From Leptodontidium sp. MPI-SDFR-AT-0119 (Eukaryota > Ascomycota > Leotiomycetes > Helotiales > Leptodontidiaceae): a stretch of 64,000 bases of DNA. The notes beneath the pieces are model-generated. The model had not been told where the DNA came from. It ran no database searches and was given only the letters and a program-made list of their open reading frames with translations. Position 1 is the stretch's first letter. Every line of letters begins with the position of its first letter. The position numbers were made by a program, and so were the translations under genes. Positions 47,495-58,727 of this stretch are shown here, in pieces. Where the stretch lies: positions 3,100,001-3,164,000 of the forward strand of contig JAHLEZ010000003.1 in the NCBI GenBank assembly GCA_020726505.1. Direction: 5' to 3'.

Positions 47495-48195
47495 ATGTAC
47501 AATCCTGATGCATCTCAGAACCCTTGTCCTCGGGGCAATACACTATCCATCGTCCCCATTACTTCTACCGGAAGTCCAAATATCATGCAGAGTGGTGAAA
47601 GCAATTTCGTCGTTGAAAACTCATCTGACGATAACGGCTTAAGCCGTTTGGGCAAAGGTATGTTCGAGAAAGAATCAACATTACCTGAGATTGACTTCAC
47701 TGGATAACTGTTAGATGATTTTGTTCATTTACTGACTTTCGTAGCCTTGAGTCACAGCCTCCTGGTCAGCTGGGTGGAACATTTGTGGGGAGCAGCCCTC
47801 ATGAGCAACCGCAGCTATCTTCAAACCTAGTTCCGAAGCCGGCCAAACAACAGTATCATCCAAAGTTCGACACCTATGATACGGATAAAGTCCACCAGCT
47901 TGCAATGGACGGTGGCAAGGAAGTGTCGGTAGATGGGAAGCCTGATGATGATTCGCTGCCTCCGACTGAAAAGACAGAGCTTGAGGAGGCTTTGGTTTCC
48001 CCAAACCATGGCTTCGATATCATGTTCGTCTTGGAGCAGCTGCATCATGCTCTTGATTTAGGGTTCAAGACAGCTATTAGCGTTAAGCATCACATGAAGC
48101 CTGTGGTATATGACGTGAGAGGGCCAAGACCAGGTCTGCCAACTTACCCAACACCATTCCTAGGCCCATCCAAGCCTGACCGACCAAGGCATTAG
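47495..48195 (+). CDS. hypothetical hydrophilic protein, two exons
   Basis: Two coding-like frames, 47495-47707 and about 47745-48195, are polar, Ser/Pro/Asp-rich and continuous in style. The second ends HGFDIMFVLEQLHHALDLGFKTAIS then a Pro-rich tail. Joining them in phase needs the donor at 47662 (GTTCGA) and acceptor CGTAG at 47744, giving 205 residues. The stronger GTATGT donor at 47658 would put the second exon out of frame, so either the weak donor is used or a small indel has broken the gene. There is no signal peptide, membrane segment or known domain. A TATA box and CA-rich leader precede it. Function unknown. Confidence 0.5.
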
Positions 48196-48771
48196 AGATG
48201 GAGACGGATCGGAGCATGGATGTTCTATTGCAATTTGAGTTGAAGGTTCCTGGTTTGATGCGGCTCCAATGTATTTCCGCTTTTAATGAATCGATTGGGT
48301 TGTTGCGAAGATTTTGATTGTCCGATTGTTTAATCTGTTACCTTCTGTTTTTAGACAATTGAATGAATCTGGCGCTTTACCGGCTTGAATTGCTTCAAGA
48401 ACCTGATGGACTTCTTCAAAAGTCCAATCGAGGGGAACTAGCTGATACTAGCCCGTGATGATTAAGCTCTCCTATTCCAAGCCTTGAAGCTCTACGCAAT
48501 ATTCCGAGAGAAGATACTTCAGTTTCGGAAGAAGAATACAAATTTGACTAGCCACAGTCACCGGGTTTGGGTTTCGTGATGACACGTTCCAATACGAGTT
48601 TCAGTACAGTATTATGAGTGTTAGTATAACATGAGAATGAGATACATAATATTACAAGTTACGTGCAATATGTCGAAGTTAGACACCTGTCAGCTACGCG
48701 TGGCATCAAATCTCCATTGGCTCGTTTTCGGTTTGTTCTAGGTATTTGAAGACGAAGTCCATTGCGTCCCA
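48196..48771. other. intergenic region
   Basis: Nothing recognised apart from a possible extension of the small minus-strand gene, in frame after its TGA, down to a TGA at about 48711. Confidence 0.4.
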
Positions 48772-48993
48772 TCATTGGAAAGCATGGAGTTCGATCTGCT
48801 GGGAGTAGAAGTCGACGAATAGCTGAAATTTCTCTGCTTCACCGGTGTCCTCCCATGAGTTGATGATCAATTCCATTCGTCGATTATTGCAGCTTTGTCT
48901 TAATGTCCATCTTCTGAGAGCAATCGAGAACAGGATGACGTGAAGGAGAAAACAAAAGAAAAACATCTTGACAAAAATCGAGGTCTTAGCCAT
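48772..48993 (-). CDS. small hypothetical protein with one membrane segment
   Basis: A 73-residue frame: Met-Ala-Lys-Thr, a hydrophobic segment at about residues 6-25, then a charged C-terminal half. After its TGA (48774-48772) the same frame goes on for 24 codons with a plausible hydrophilic sequence (WDAMDFVFKYLEQTENE), so CGA to TGA truncation of a protein of about 98 residues is possible. No family is recognised and the frame could be chance. Confidence 0.3.
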   Translation of the reverse strand: MAKTSIFVKMFFFCFLLHVILFSIALRRWTLRQSCNNRRMELIINSWEDTGEAEKFQLFVDFYSQQIELHAFQ

Positions 48994-49425
48994 TGTTCGC
49001 CGAGTTCGCCAATTAGATATTTGTAAGAGGAGAGCTGATATCGCCGTTTAGATTTAGTTGAGATCCAATTACGCGGTAGCGGTCGTCTCACTTCCCGATA
49101 AGAAATGGAGCAATGTTTCAGCTTGACCTGCCAGATGTCTGTTATCATGATTTAAATCTATGATAGTCTAAGAGCTAAATGCGGCCCCTTTCAAGAGCTA
49201 GAAGATCGCGGTAGACTACCTAGGCACCTCGGGCACCACTAAAACGGAACATGTCACGTGGACAATTGCTTTGATCGTTGATATCTGGTCAAGAAGAGAC
49301 TGAAAATGTAGAATAATGGTGTGTTAAGCATGAATACTGAGCAGCAACGACTGCAAAAACAAGAGTTGGATCCAGAATGACACGTACGAACATTTATGAC
49401 TCTGGACAAGGCAAATCTGAGCCTA
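48994..49425. other. intergenic region
   Basis: No coding signal. Contains a CACGTG site near 49255. Confidence 0.4.
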
Positions 49426-50543
49426 ATGAGCAGGCAAACGGTTGTCAACTCTGACGATGAGAAGACTTTCAGTGATGTAAGCTCGCAAGGTGTACAGAGT
49501 CAGATATGGTTGCTCTGCTGGTAGATTATAAGTATGTGTCTCTGTCCTGAGGGACAGCTCTCATCTCAACCAGCCTGCATCTTCAAACTGTGTTTCGATC
49601 AAATATTTCGAAGGTCAAAATCAGGAAACATTCGGTCAGATGGAGCAGTTAGCGGATTTGATGAGGCCGAAAACCATGATATCCAAAGGTCCCATCCATT
49701 TAGTGATACGATTGGGGAATGGTTCCGAGATGCGCGATAAATCACCACAAAGCACAAAGCTCGAAGCACTGAAAGTTCTGCCAGAAGTCGGCACCTCCAA
49801 CCTTCCCATCAAGGGAAAAGGACCAGCATATTTGGACCACCCCACGCCCCGAGAAGAAGACGATGATCCGTTTGGATTTTTTGCCAAAGGTCTAGAAGAC
49901 ATTCTGCTTGGCGAGGAGACAGCTTCCTACGCCGTCTTTCCAGGTTCAGAGGAAGAAGAGATCCACATTTGCAGCCAGGCAATGGGACTAGATCTTCTTG
50001 GAGCAGCAGGGCAACTAGTTGATAGAAGATCGGCCATCATCCAGAGTGGATTGGGAATAGGGTCACTCCTATTCGTGATTGCGAGTCTCATCAGAAATCA
50101 TGCCTCTGGCGGGAACGGCAAGAAAGGCAGCAAACAACAGGTATTCCAAGTCCATAGGGCAGCACGGGACAAAGACAATGTCAAGAAACACCAGCTCGCG
50201 GAACAGAGACGCAAAAGGAAGCATGATAAGGATAAGGCCAGAAAGGCCAAGAGGGACTTTGCTGAGGGCAACGACAGATGGCTCTGCGTGACTAAACTCG
50301 CCCCCAATTGCAGCATGACAAGTACTGATAACCACGTAGCACATATGCGACGCCAATCAAAACAATCCAACCCCCCAAGACAACATTGTTCCCCTCTGCC
50401 CCAAATGTGATCACTCACACGCAAAGTGTAAGCCATGCCACGACCCAGCGAATCTCGCAGAGTACTTCCGCGTGAAGAGAGAAAACAGAGAGCGGGATGT
50501 GACGGCAGCGAAAGCGACGAGGGTAGCGAAGGCAGGGAATTAG
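49426..50543 (+). CDS. hypothetical protein with C-terminal Cys/His cluster
   Basis: My model has three exons (49426-49476, 49574-50321, 50380-50543), all in phase, giving 320 residues. The second junction is well supported: GTACTG...CAAG removes 58 bp and restores a Cys-rich frame. The middle contains an acidic DDDPFGFFAKGLEDILLG block, a hydrophobic LGIGSLLFVIASLI segment and a Lys/Arg-rich helix of about 50 residues. The C-terminus has WLCVTKLAPNC followed by PLCPKCDHSHAKCKPC, which could bind zinc. I do not know the family. The first exon is uncertain; ATG 49640 is an alternative start. It is convergent with the RRN9-like gene (132 bp apart). Confidence 0.6.
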
Positions 50544-50675
50544 GAGGAAGACGAGGTAGCATTCGCGCTGTAGCCTGATTTTCAAAATACTATTCGTTGG
50601 TTTTACAACCGTGCTTGATGGATACCACCGCTTTGAAAGTGAAGGTGATTTTTTGAATCGACTATTTTCATTGCA

Positions 50676-52623
50676 TCATGAAGAGCTGTCGCTGCTACTC
50701 CCACTCTCCATTACACCGTCCTCATCTTTTTGGCCATCCACAAGACCTCCTTGATCAATGGCGGCATCATCGTCAACGTCCCTGTCTTCCTCACTTTCCT
50801 CGGCTTTTCTTTTCCTCCCCTTTCTCTTGTACCTCCCTCTCAGAGCAGCAACATTCTTCAATTGCTTCAAGAAACCATCAATATGCACTGCACCATCCAT
50901 CTCCTCATCACTGGGTAAGATATAATCCTCAATATCTTCCTTTTGGATCTTGTGCCCCCGTTGAAGATGTCTTTTCATGGCATACACATCCTTGAAGCCC
51001 TGAATTCTCCTAGGACAGGCTGGGATGGGGCAAAATACCGCTTGCATGGATGGGTTCGAAGTCGTGCGGATACCAGGCTTGATATCTGGTTGAGACTCAG
51101 AATCGGATCTCGAGCCCTCATCTTCATCCGAAGAAGAAAGATCAACCATGCCCTCAGCGCCGAAATCCGGAATGGGTTCTGGTTCATATCTCACAACCTC
51201 ATCCTTCCCCTCTCTCTCCGCAAACGGCACCTCGGCCATATTTCTTAGCACCATCCCCTCACCAAACAAGTCCGCACACCTCCTTGCCGCTCGTTCCAAA
51301 ACCTCGCTCTCAAAGCCCACCAACGCCGCAACTCCAAGCACTTCACTCCAATCCCTCAAGCCCAGTTTCTTCCTTCTAGAAACTCTCAATTCCTCAGACG
51401 TAGCCCTTTTAGCAGGCACACTCCTCGACCGTTCTCTCCCTCTGCGGGGAGAGGGTGATTTAGGTGATTTGATTTCAGCGGGCGGTGCGAATGCTGGGAG
51501 GGGTTTCTTCTGGATGCGCGCTATTCGAACTAGATATTCTTGCTGTGTTTCTCCCTCAAGACGCTGATATACTTTTTTCGGGCGGCCACGATGTGTTGAC
51601 TTTGTGCGAAGAAGATCTGCCTGGTCGATCTTCTGGGGCTCAAGGTCAACAAAGGGATCGGTATATGTTTTTGCACGGTTAGGTAGGTTCGCAAATTTTC
51701 TGGGCCGGCCCTTTGGCCGTCTTGTAGGTGACTCTTGTCCTTGTTCTGAGAATGACGTGTCGGTCACGGATTCATCGTCTGTGGTTCCAGCTTCAGAATG
51801 CGAATATCGATGGCATGTCTTCCGGGCGTGGTGAAGGGCCATGAGAACTTCGTCTAGTTTGGAAAGTGTATGCCGGATTGAAGGGCGTAGGAGGTCTCGC
51901 GATCGTTCATCATCTGCTGATACCACGGGCTTCATCTGTACTTCTGCTTGAGGAGATTTGGGGGCGTCTTTGATGACTGGTTCCTCGTTCGACGAATCGT
52001 GATATTCGCTCCCGGTGCTATCCATGTCATCTTCGAGCACGGCTGTAGCCTCCTCTTTCCCTTTATGCTTGTAGATCTCCTCCTCTGCCTGTTCTCGGCC
52101 CTCAAACCTCTCCTTCGCAAACTGCAACGTAACGCCTACTAATATGTCCTCCAGTTCCCGACTCGGCGCATCGTCTTCCTCCGATTTGAATGTATAATCC
52201 TCAAAACGCTTCGTGGGACCAATCTGCTCTCCTGTTCGCGGTACATCATCTGGTGGTAATGGCCATGCCGTCCACCCTTTCGGCGGTTTGAAGGCTTGGT
52301 CCTCTTCCGGTACGCCTGGAAAGTCGCTGATTGATTTATCTCTGACCTGAGCTTCGTTACCATAGGTTCGAACATCGAACAGTATACATATATACCTCTG
52401 GCCTTTCGAGGTCGCGCGCTCGTTTTTTGAGGGCATGCGCATTGAACAGATGGATGCTCAAATCTCCATTGCGGAGGATGTCTAAACTAGCAGCCAGAAC
52501 ACGCTCTGGCTCTGTGACAGACTGCCATGAAGTCGGCGGACCTGTCCAGCGATTCGGACGCACATCTCCATGATCATTTTCTGAGTCTGAAGCGCTGGAG
52601 CTTTGGTTGTCGAGGTCAGACAT
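50676..52623 (-). CDS. RRN9-like RNA polymerase I initiation factor with AT-hooks and zinc finger
   Basis: Two minus-strand exons (52623-52396 and 52346-50676, 49 bp intron) give 632 residues. The N-terminal part holds DLSIHLFNAHALKKRARDL and KGWTAWPLPPDDVPR, typical of the Rrn9 domain of fungal RNA polymerase I-specific upstream activation factor subunits. The middle is acidic and Ser-rich, with two AT-hook-like motifs (KGRPRKF and HRGRPKKV). A C-X4-C-X15-H-X4-H element lies at residues 515-541 (Cys515, Cys520, His536, His541) and reads as a C2H2-type finger, followed by basic and acidic tails ending in Asp/Ser. Expected role: nucleolar rDNA promoter recognition. The AT-hooks and finger suggest direct DNA contact. 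Yeast Rrn9 is much shorter. Confidence 0.8.
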
Positions 52624-53129
52624 TGTTGGCCATGTTGATGGCTGGGCTTGGAATTTTCGCGAGGCTGAAAAGATTTGGTTTTCAGTACTGTACCATTCAG
52701 TGAGGGGCAAGGCTAAGATTTGCCGACCAATCATAGTCTCGGGGACATCTACACAGTCAATATCGAAAAATCTCTAATATTTTTGTTCACAATTAAGTGA
52801 CAGCAAGCAGTTAGGTATCTATCCAGTCTATAGTTAGAATATGGTTGGCTAGAGTGCCGGAGGTGTCTAGTTTTTGAGACCAACTACTCAATCACTCATT
52901 CTATTGGCTGGTCCAGACTTGTAAACATTGGGAACCGAGAACCCCCTTTTCAGCTAACCAGGTCCGTTGCAGCAACGCCAAATATTCTACCGTAGGTAGG
53001 CTCTGAATCATGGTACTTCTGTATCCACACCATGACGTTCCAATCCCCAACCCTTAGCTTCTCTCCCTGGACCATTCACTCCTCGAGCTCCCATAACGAT
53101 CACACACTCTCAAAAGTTCCAAACCATCC
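52624..53129. other. divergent spacer
   Basis: Upstream regions of the RRN9-like gene (minus) and the coiled-coil protein gene (plus). Nothing specific recognised. Confidence 0.4.
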
Positions 53130-54389
53130 ATGCGAAACCTCACAACTCAACTCATCATGAGCCCACAAGTACCTCCACGGCCATTTGGCCCTCGGCGAGG
53201 GCCAAGAAGCATGCAAGACATGTCATCCTACCAATATACTCACGCTTTCAATGATTCTGCTGAAAGTCTACCTGCCACAGGCGAGTTCCCATCCATAGAA
53301 GCTGTGCACACACCACCAAGCACCCAAAATACACCAACAATTCCATCCAAAAGACCAAGAATGAGACACTCCCACAGAGCCATGCGAGAAATATCGGCAT
53401 CTTCGCCCAACAGTCCACCAAGGTCACCAGAAAGCAGAAGCGAGCTGGCAGACAGCGAACCATCTATGTTCACTTTTCCGGCGAATTCTTTCTCATCAAG
53501 GGAAACACGGCGGTTTAATGATAGTACGAAATCTTCAGCCATCTCAACTTCAATGAGTATCCCACGTCCAATGGCAAGTACACCGAACGGTTTTGCACTA
53601 CCCAATGAGTTCTCGCACATTGACTCTGGGTTCGTCGATGGCGCTGGCCAGCAGCAGGCACATAATGGAATGAATCGTGCGAATTCCATGGGTAACAATG
53701 GCAGCCACAGTGCGGACATCAGGAACAGCGTCGAAGATGACAATGCTGAAATGAAATACACTGATGCTCACACCGGCGCCGGCACCCACAGCAACGCCGA
53801 AACCGCTCCTGAGACCCTGTCCAGGATAGACCAATGCTTGCGAGAGATCATAGAAAAGATAGAGCCAATCAGACGGATCGTCCAAGGCTCGCCCTTACGA
53901 CTACATCATAATATCGTGCTATGGGAATGGGAGAAAGAGCAAAAGAAAATAGACAGGTACCAAAAGAAAAAGGCCAAGAAGGAAATGAGCAAAGCCAAGA
54001 AGGCAATGAAGAAAGAACAAACAGCACACGTAAATTTCGAGAGGGAACAATCACGGGCGGCGAAGAAGTATGTGAAAGCGATGAGGGATAAGGAGAATGA
54101 TGTGAAGTTGGATTATATGGGGGGAAGAACGATGGTAGAGTTTTGCAGTGATATAGTGTGGAATATTAAGCGGTCGAGGAATCCGTGGGAGATTCCGTGG
54201 GATAGAGAGGAGCTAAATAAGGAGGGAGTTAGGAGGAGGAAGTATATGGGTAGGGAGGAAATGGCTATGAGGTATGGGGAGACCGAAAAGCATAGGAAAT
54301 TAGAGGAGAGGGGTGGGGTGATGGCTACTTTTGTGAGGACCTCGCAAGAAATGAAGGAGGAAGAGAGGAGGAGAAATGGGTTCGTGTAG
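53130..54389 (+). CDS. hypothetical coiled-coil protein
   Basis: An intronless frame of 419 residues (or 410 from the next ATG at 53157). The first 215 residues are Ser/Pro/Asn-rich and disordered. After a short conserved-looking block (SRIDQCLREIIEKIEP) residues 270-330 form a highly charged Lys/Glu coiled coil. The C-terminal 90 residues are basic with aromatic anchors (NPWEIPWDREEL). There is no known domain; this pattern is seen in many uncharacterised ascomycete proteins. Its 3' end is convergent with PIG-U (123 bp gap). Confidence 0.7.
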   Translation: MRNLTTQLIMSPQVPPRPFGPRRGPRSMQDMSSYQYTHAFNDSAESLPATGEFPSIEAVHTPPSTQNTPTIPSKRPRMRHSHRAMREISASSPNSPPRSPESRSELADSEPSMFTFPANSFSSRETRRFNDSTKSSAISTSMSIPRPMASTPNGFALPNEFSHIDSGFVDGAGQQQAHNGMNRANSMGNNGSHSADIRNSVEDDNAEMKYTDAHTGAGTHSNAETAPETLSRIDQCLREIIEKIEPIRRIVQGSPLRLHHNIVLWEWEKEQKKIDRYQKKKAKKEMSKAKKAMKKEQTAHVNFEREQSRAAKKYVKAMRDKENDVKLDYMGGRTMVEFCSDIVWNIKRSRNPWEIPWDREELNKEGVRRRKYMGREEMAMRYGETEKHRKLEERGGVMATFVRTSQEMKEEERRRNGFV

Positions 54390-54512
54390 GACAGTGTATG
54401 TATGTCGTGGGTGAGGTTTGAGGTAAATTTCCCTGGATGGTGTCAAAATATGGGATTTCACAAGAGATAGATTTCTTGATTTTGAAGCAGACACTTAATA
54501 ATTCGTCTTTAC

Positions 54513-55869
54513 TCATATCTGCCGTATCTCCTTCCCACGCATTTCTGGTCTTTCAACCTCCCATTCATCTCTTAGTACTGCAAACAAAGTGTCTGCCACC
54601 AATACACTCAACCCCAAACTCCACACTAGAGTAATAGCGTAGAAGAAATTAGCATTTCCACTTCCGGCATAGATCCAGAGGTAGTAGAATGCTGGGCCGA
54701 GAAGTGTTGCATAAAGCACTGTCGATGATGCCAAGAATGTGTACCTCATAAGCGGAAAGACGTGTCTATAGAGTGGGAATAAAGCTAGGAAGAGCGAGGT
54801 ATCTGAGATTGAAGGGTATGGCTTGAAGATAGCGAAAATGCCGAGGAGAATCGTGAGGACGAATAACGGTTGGCGGCGCAATCGGATAGTGAGACCTGCG
54901 ACATAGGAGGAGAGATGAATCCAGAAGACTCCCAAGAAGAAGTTTCTGAACGAATCGAACATCTCAATGAAGAAGTACCACCATAGTCCAACGTTTGGCG
55001 TGAGATCTGGAAGTAACAGTTGTACACCATATGTGGACTCGAGGAACTCCCAGGATCCGGTGATCATGAAAGACATCTGGAGAAGACCGTACAGTGATCC
55101 ACCGACAGCTAAGGCATTTCCAATAACAAAGCTGTATATTGTTTCTTCTTCATTTCTGTTTCTCTTCCGGTCATAGGCTAGAAGAGCAAGTGGCGGGAAA
55201 AGAAGGATCGGGTACATCGACAGGTAGGCTGCGAAAGAGAGGGCGAACATTGAAGTAAAGGAGGCGCCAACAACGGCTTTAGCGATGGCGTGAAGGATGG
55301 AACATGTTGTGAGGACACTTGTTGGTCTGCCTATACATGTCGCTATTGTGAACGGATTGAAAAGGAACCTAAACGTATTTAGTCTAGGTCAAGTAACAGA
55401 GCTTCAAAACTTACGCTCCAGCGATCGCATAGCTACTCCATCGCTTATCCTTCCTTGGTGATGTATAGAGCTTCGACGACCCAGCTTCCCCCGATTCTGC
55501 AATCTGCATAAGCGCATTGGCACTCAAAAGGTCGACCAGTATGTACAGCAGGTAGGTGAAGGCGGGGTAGGACATGGAGTTCGGGAGGAGGGAGAATAGG
55601 GGGAGGAGCAGCGGTGCTTGGTGGTAGACTCCGCCATCGTAAGGAGAGACGTTATGGTTATACAAGAAAAGGCCTTCTTGTACTAAATTCCAGTCAGCTT
55701 GATTCTTCGGTCACAAAGAACTAGACTTACATCTTTTGAAGCTGGTAACTGGAGTGGATATTTCCACACGACCTGTCAACAGATCTGGGAGTCCTGGGAG
55801 AGAGAAAAACAGGAGCCGAACTGCAGCAGCAGTGGCAAACAAAGTAGCTTTCCTCCTGTCGACATTCAT
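54513..55869 (-). CDS. GAB1: GPI transamidase subunit PIG-U / Gab1 (CDC91)
   Basis: Three minus-strand exons (55869-55731, 55682-55415, 55368-54513) join in phase to 420 residues, with about nine membrane segments. The diagnostic stretches are FKRLQEGLFLYNHNVSPYDGGVYHQAPLLL near residue 45 and NVGLWWYFFIEMFDSFRNFF near residue 245, both strongly conserved in PIG-U/Gab1. The protein is a subunit of the endoplasmic reticulum GPI transamidase complex, which attaches preformed GPI anchors to proteins. It is thought to help recognise the lipid or the anchor. All splice sites are standard and no damage is seen. It is divergent from NOP7 with 259 bp between start codons. Confidence 0.93.
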
Positions 55870-56128
55870 GTTAAAATCATATGTGAGCAAAAGAGTGAGG
55901 CTCAATTATCGAAGTCTGTTGAAAGTCAACAAATCCCCTTGAAGCTCTCGAGACGTGGTCTTCGCGACGGGCTCGGAGAGTGGATCCTTGGGCTGAGAAT
56001 GGTAGGCGGTGAGATGGCAGTAAATATTCAGCTCCAATATTTTCCACCGACGAAAAAAAGTGAGGAAACCGCCGCAAACCCCACGTCCAATTCTTCAACT
56101 ACGATTGAACATCACCACAACCGCAACA

Positions 56129-58177
56129 ATGGGAAGAATTAAGAAGAAAGGAGTCGCTGGCCAAGCCAAGAACTTCATTACTCGAACCCAAGCCGTGCGC
56201 AAACTCCAGATCAGTCTCCCCGATTTCCGCAAACTCTGCATCTGGAAGGGAATCTACCCACGAGAACCGCGCAACAAGAAGAAAGCCTCGAAATCTTCGA
56301 GCGCATCGACGACTTTCTACTATACCAAAGATATCCAGTACTTGTTGCACGAGCCGCTTTTGCAGAAGTTCCGCGAGCAGAAAGCACTTGAGAAGAAGAT
56401 TTCGAAGGCGCTGGGTCGAGGAGATGCTGGTGATGCGCACAGATTAGAGAAAAATGCCAATCGGCCAGAGAAGACGGGAAAGACGAAGTACACACTCGAT
56501 CATGTTATCAGGGAGCGTTATCCTACGTTCGTTGATGCGCTGAGGGATCTAGATGACTGCCTTTCAATGCTGTTCCTGTTCGCCAACCTTCCCTCCACAC
56601 CGACTGTTCCTGCGAAGATGATCGCCAGATGCGAGAGATTGTGCCTCGAGTTCCAGCATTACTTGATTGTTTCAAATAGCTTACGGAAGTCATTCCTGTC
56701 GATCAAGGGTATTTACTACCAGGCGACTATTCAAGGACAGGATATTCTTTGGTTGGTTCCTTACAAGTTCAATCAGAGAGTTACTGGAGATGTGGATTTC
56801 AGAATTATGGGCACATTTGTAGAGTTCTACCAGACTTTACTCGGCTTTGTCAACTTCCGTCTCTATACCTCAATTGGATTGGTCTATCCTCCAAAGTTCG
56901 ATGCGACCAAGGATGATCAGGGTGCTGAGTTGGGTGCTTTCTCGCTCGAGGGCAATGGAATTGGGGCGATTGCGCAGCCAAAGCAGATCCCGGGTACCGA
57001 GCCAGCAAAGCCAGATCCGAAGCTTCAGAAGGAGATTGACAAGCTCATGTCACAATTGAACCAACCCGAGGAGGAAGTCAAGGAGCCTGCGACTAATCAA
57101 ACTTTGGCAGGCGTGGAGGATGAGGAGGAGGAAGCAACGGATACTATCGACAAGTTTGAGCCCGCAGCTCCTGGTGGAGATGTTTTGCTACAACCTTCAT
57201 ACTCTGCGACTGACCCTTCCACCCTCTTTTCGAACTTCACATTCTTCCTTTCCCGAGAGACGCCCCGTCAGCCGATTGAATTTATCCTCAAGGCATTTGG
57301 CTGCAAGCGCATTGGTTGGGATGCTGTTCTAGGAGATGGCGCATTCACGCACAATGAGCTTGACCCAGCAATTACTCACCAAATTGTTGATCGACCACCG
57401 ATTCAAGTTGATCCCGAGGAGGAGCAGGCCGAGGACAACCAGTCAGCTCAGAAGTTGAAGCCAGGATCCAGGGTACCAGGGCGTATTTATGTCCAACCAC
57501 AATGGATCTGGGATAGTGTGAACGAGGAGGAGCTTAAGAGACCAGATCTTTATGCTCCAGGCGCACAATTACCTCCCCATCTCAGTCCATTCGTCAAGAA
57601 GGTCAGAGGACAATACGATCCAAGCGCACCGCTTAATGAGCAGGAGCGCGAGGATGAGGAGTTGGAGGCAGCAAGCGATGATGAGGACGATGTATCAGAT
57701 GACGAGATGGCTGTCCAAGAACCAAAACTTCTTACTAACGACGAGGTTGATGCCACGGCTGAGGGTATGGATATTGCAGGCTCTGAAGATGACGACTCTG
57801 AGGAGGCTGAGGTTGAGGATGACGCTGGCTCGTTTGGTGGATTCTCCGATGCCGAGGAGGAAGAGGAAGACGAAGCTACTTCATCTGCTATACGTAGACA
57901 GCGCGAGCTCGAGGCTGAACTTACAGGTGTCGCGTTGGAAGAAAAGGAAGTGGACCCAAGAGCCAAGGCCAAGGCTGATGCTCGCAAGAAGGCAGCTAAG
58001 AAATCTAAGGACGAGGAAGAGGAGCTGGAGAGGGCTAAGATGATGATGAGCAGAAAGAAGAGGAAGATTATGGAGAAGATGGTCTACAGCAACAAGAAGA
58101 AGGATGCCGAAGCTGAGAAGCTAAGAGCTAAGAGGAGAAAAATTGAGAAGTCAGGAAAGGGTCCTGAGCGTAACTAG
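56129..58177 (+). CDS. NOP7: Pescadillo homologue (NOP7), 60S ribosome biogenesis factor
   Basis: An intronless frame of 682 residues from ATG 56129 (ACAATGGG). The start [26 protein letters not shown] and the following [16 protein letters not shown] belong to the Pescadillo N-terminal domain. A BRCT domain spans about 350-470 ([11 protein letters not shown], then [11 protein letters not shown]). The C-terminal third is acidic with a final basic coiled coil. Pescadillo acts with Erb1 and Ytm1 in the PeBoW complex in maturation of 27S pre-rRNA to 25S and 5.8S in the nucleolus. The length is normal for a fungal member. It shares a short divergent promoter with the PIG-U gene. Confidence 0.96.
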   Translation: MGRIKKKGVAGQAKNFITRTQAVRKLQISLPDFRKLCIWKGIYPREPRNKKKASKSSSASTTFYYTKDIQYLLHEPLLQKFREQKALEKKISKALGRGDAGDAHRLEKNANRPEKTGKTKYTLDHVIRERYPTFVDALRDLDDCLSMLFLFANLPSTPTVPAKMIARCERLCLEFQHYLIVSNSLRKSFLSIKGIYYQATIQGQDILWLVPYKFNQRVTGDVDFRIMGTFVEFYQTLLGFVNFRLYTSIGLVYPPKFDATKDDQGAELGAFSLEGNGIGAIAQPKQIPGTEPAKPDPKLQKEIDKLMSQLNQPEEEVKEPATNQTLAGVEDEEEEATDTIDKFEPAAPGGDVLLQPSYSATDPSTLFSNFTFFLSRETPRQPIEFILKAFGCKRIGWDAVLGDGAFTHNELDPAITHQIVDRPPIQVDPEEEQAEDNQSAQKLKPGSRVPGRIYVQPQWIWDSVNEEELKRPDLYAPGAQLPPHLSPFVKKVRGQYDPSAPLNEQEREDEELEAASDDEDDVSDDEMAVQEPKLLTNDEVDATAEGMDIAGSEDDDSEEAEVEDDAGSFGGFSDAEEEEEDEATSSAIRRQRELEAELTGVALEEKEVDPRAKAKADARKKAAKKSKDEEEELERAKMMMSRKKRKIMEKMVYSNKKKDAEAEKLRAKRRKIEKSGKGPERN

Positions 58178-58727
58178 ATAGCTGTTTGAGTCAGATATGG
58201 GGAAAAGTGTGGCGTTTGGGAGGGAACTTTACCTGGAGTTCTGGCAAGCTATAGTGTGAGAAATAGATTATTGCATACTATCAAACAATTTTTTGATCCA
58301 GCAAAGTGCTTGAGTAAAGAGTCGCGGAACTTGCAGTGACTGTCATGAGTATTGATTATTATTGGAGTTGAAGTTGAAATTGGAGAATCCAGAAGTCTTT
58401 CTTTCTATTGTAGTATTCTTGCACCGGGACTTCAACCGCTTTGCCGGCTGGCTTGGCATTTCCTTCCCCACATGCACGCAAGGGAAAGCCGTCGGTCTAG
58501 CTTCGCGTCAATCACGGCCAGTTCAGTCTGGAACCACGCCACGCTACGAAATATCTCTCCTGCAATCAAAGCCTCACTCGAAAGACCAGCGACAGAGTTG
58601 AATTTGAATCCAACAGTCAATGAGGCTCTCACTGATACTTCCCCCTCTTACTCTCGTTCAAATCATGACTTGATAAAGAACAACCTGAATGATGTCTTCA
58701 GCATCTCGTATCCCTTGATCATTTACG
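58178..58727. other. intergenic region
   Basis: Leader of the downstream large gene. An overlapping frame at 58352-58777 has no domain and I do not support it as a gene. Confidence 0.4.
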
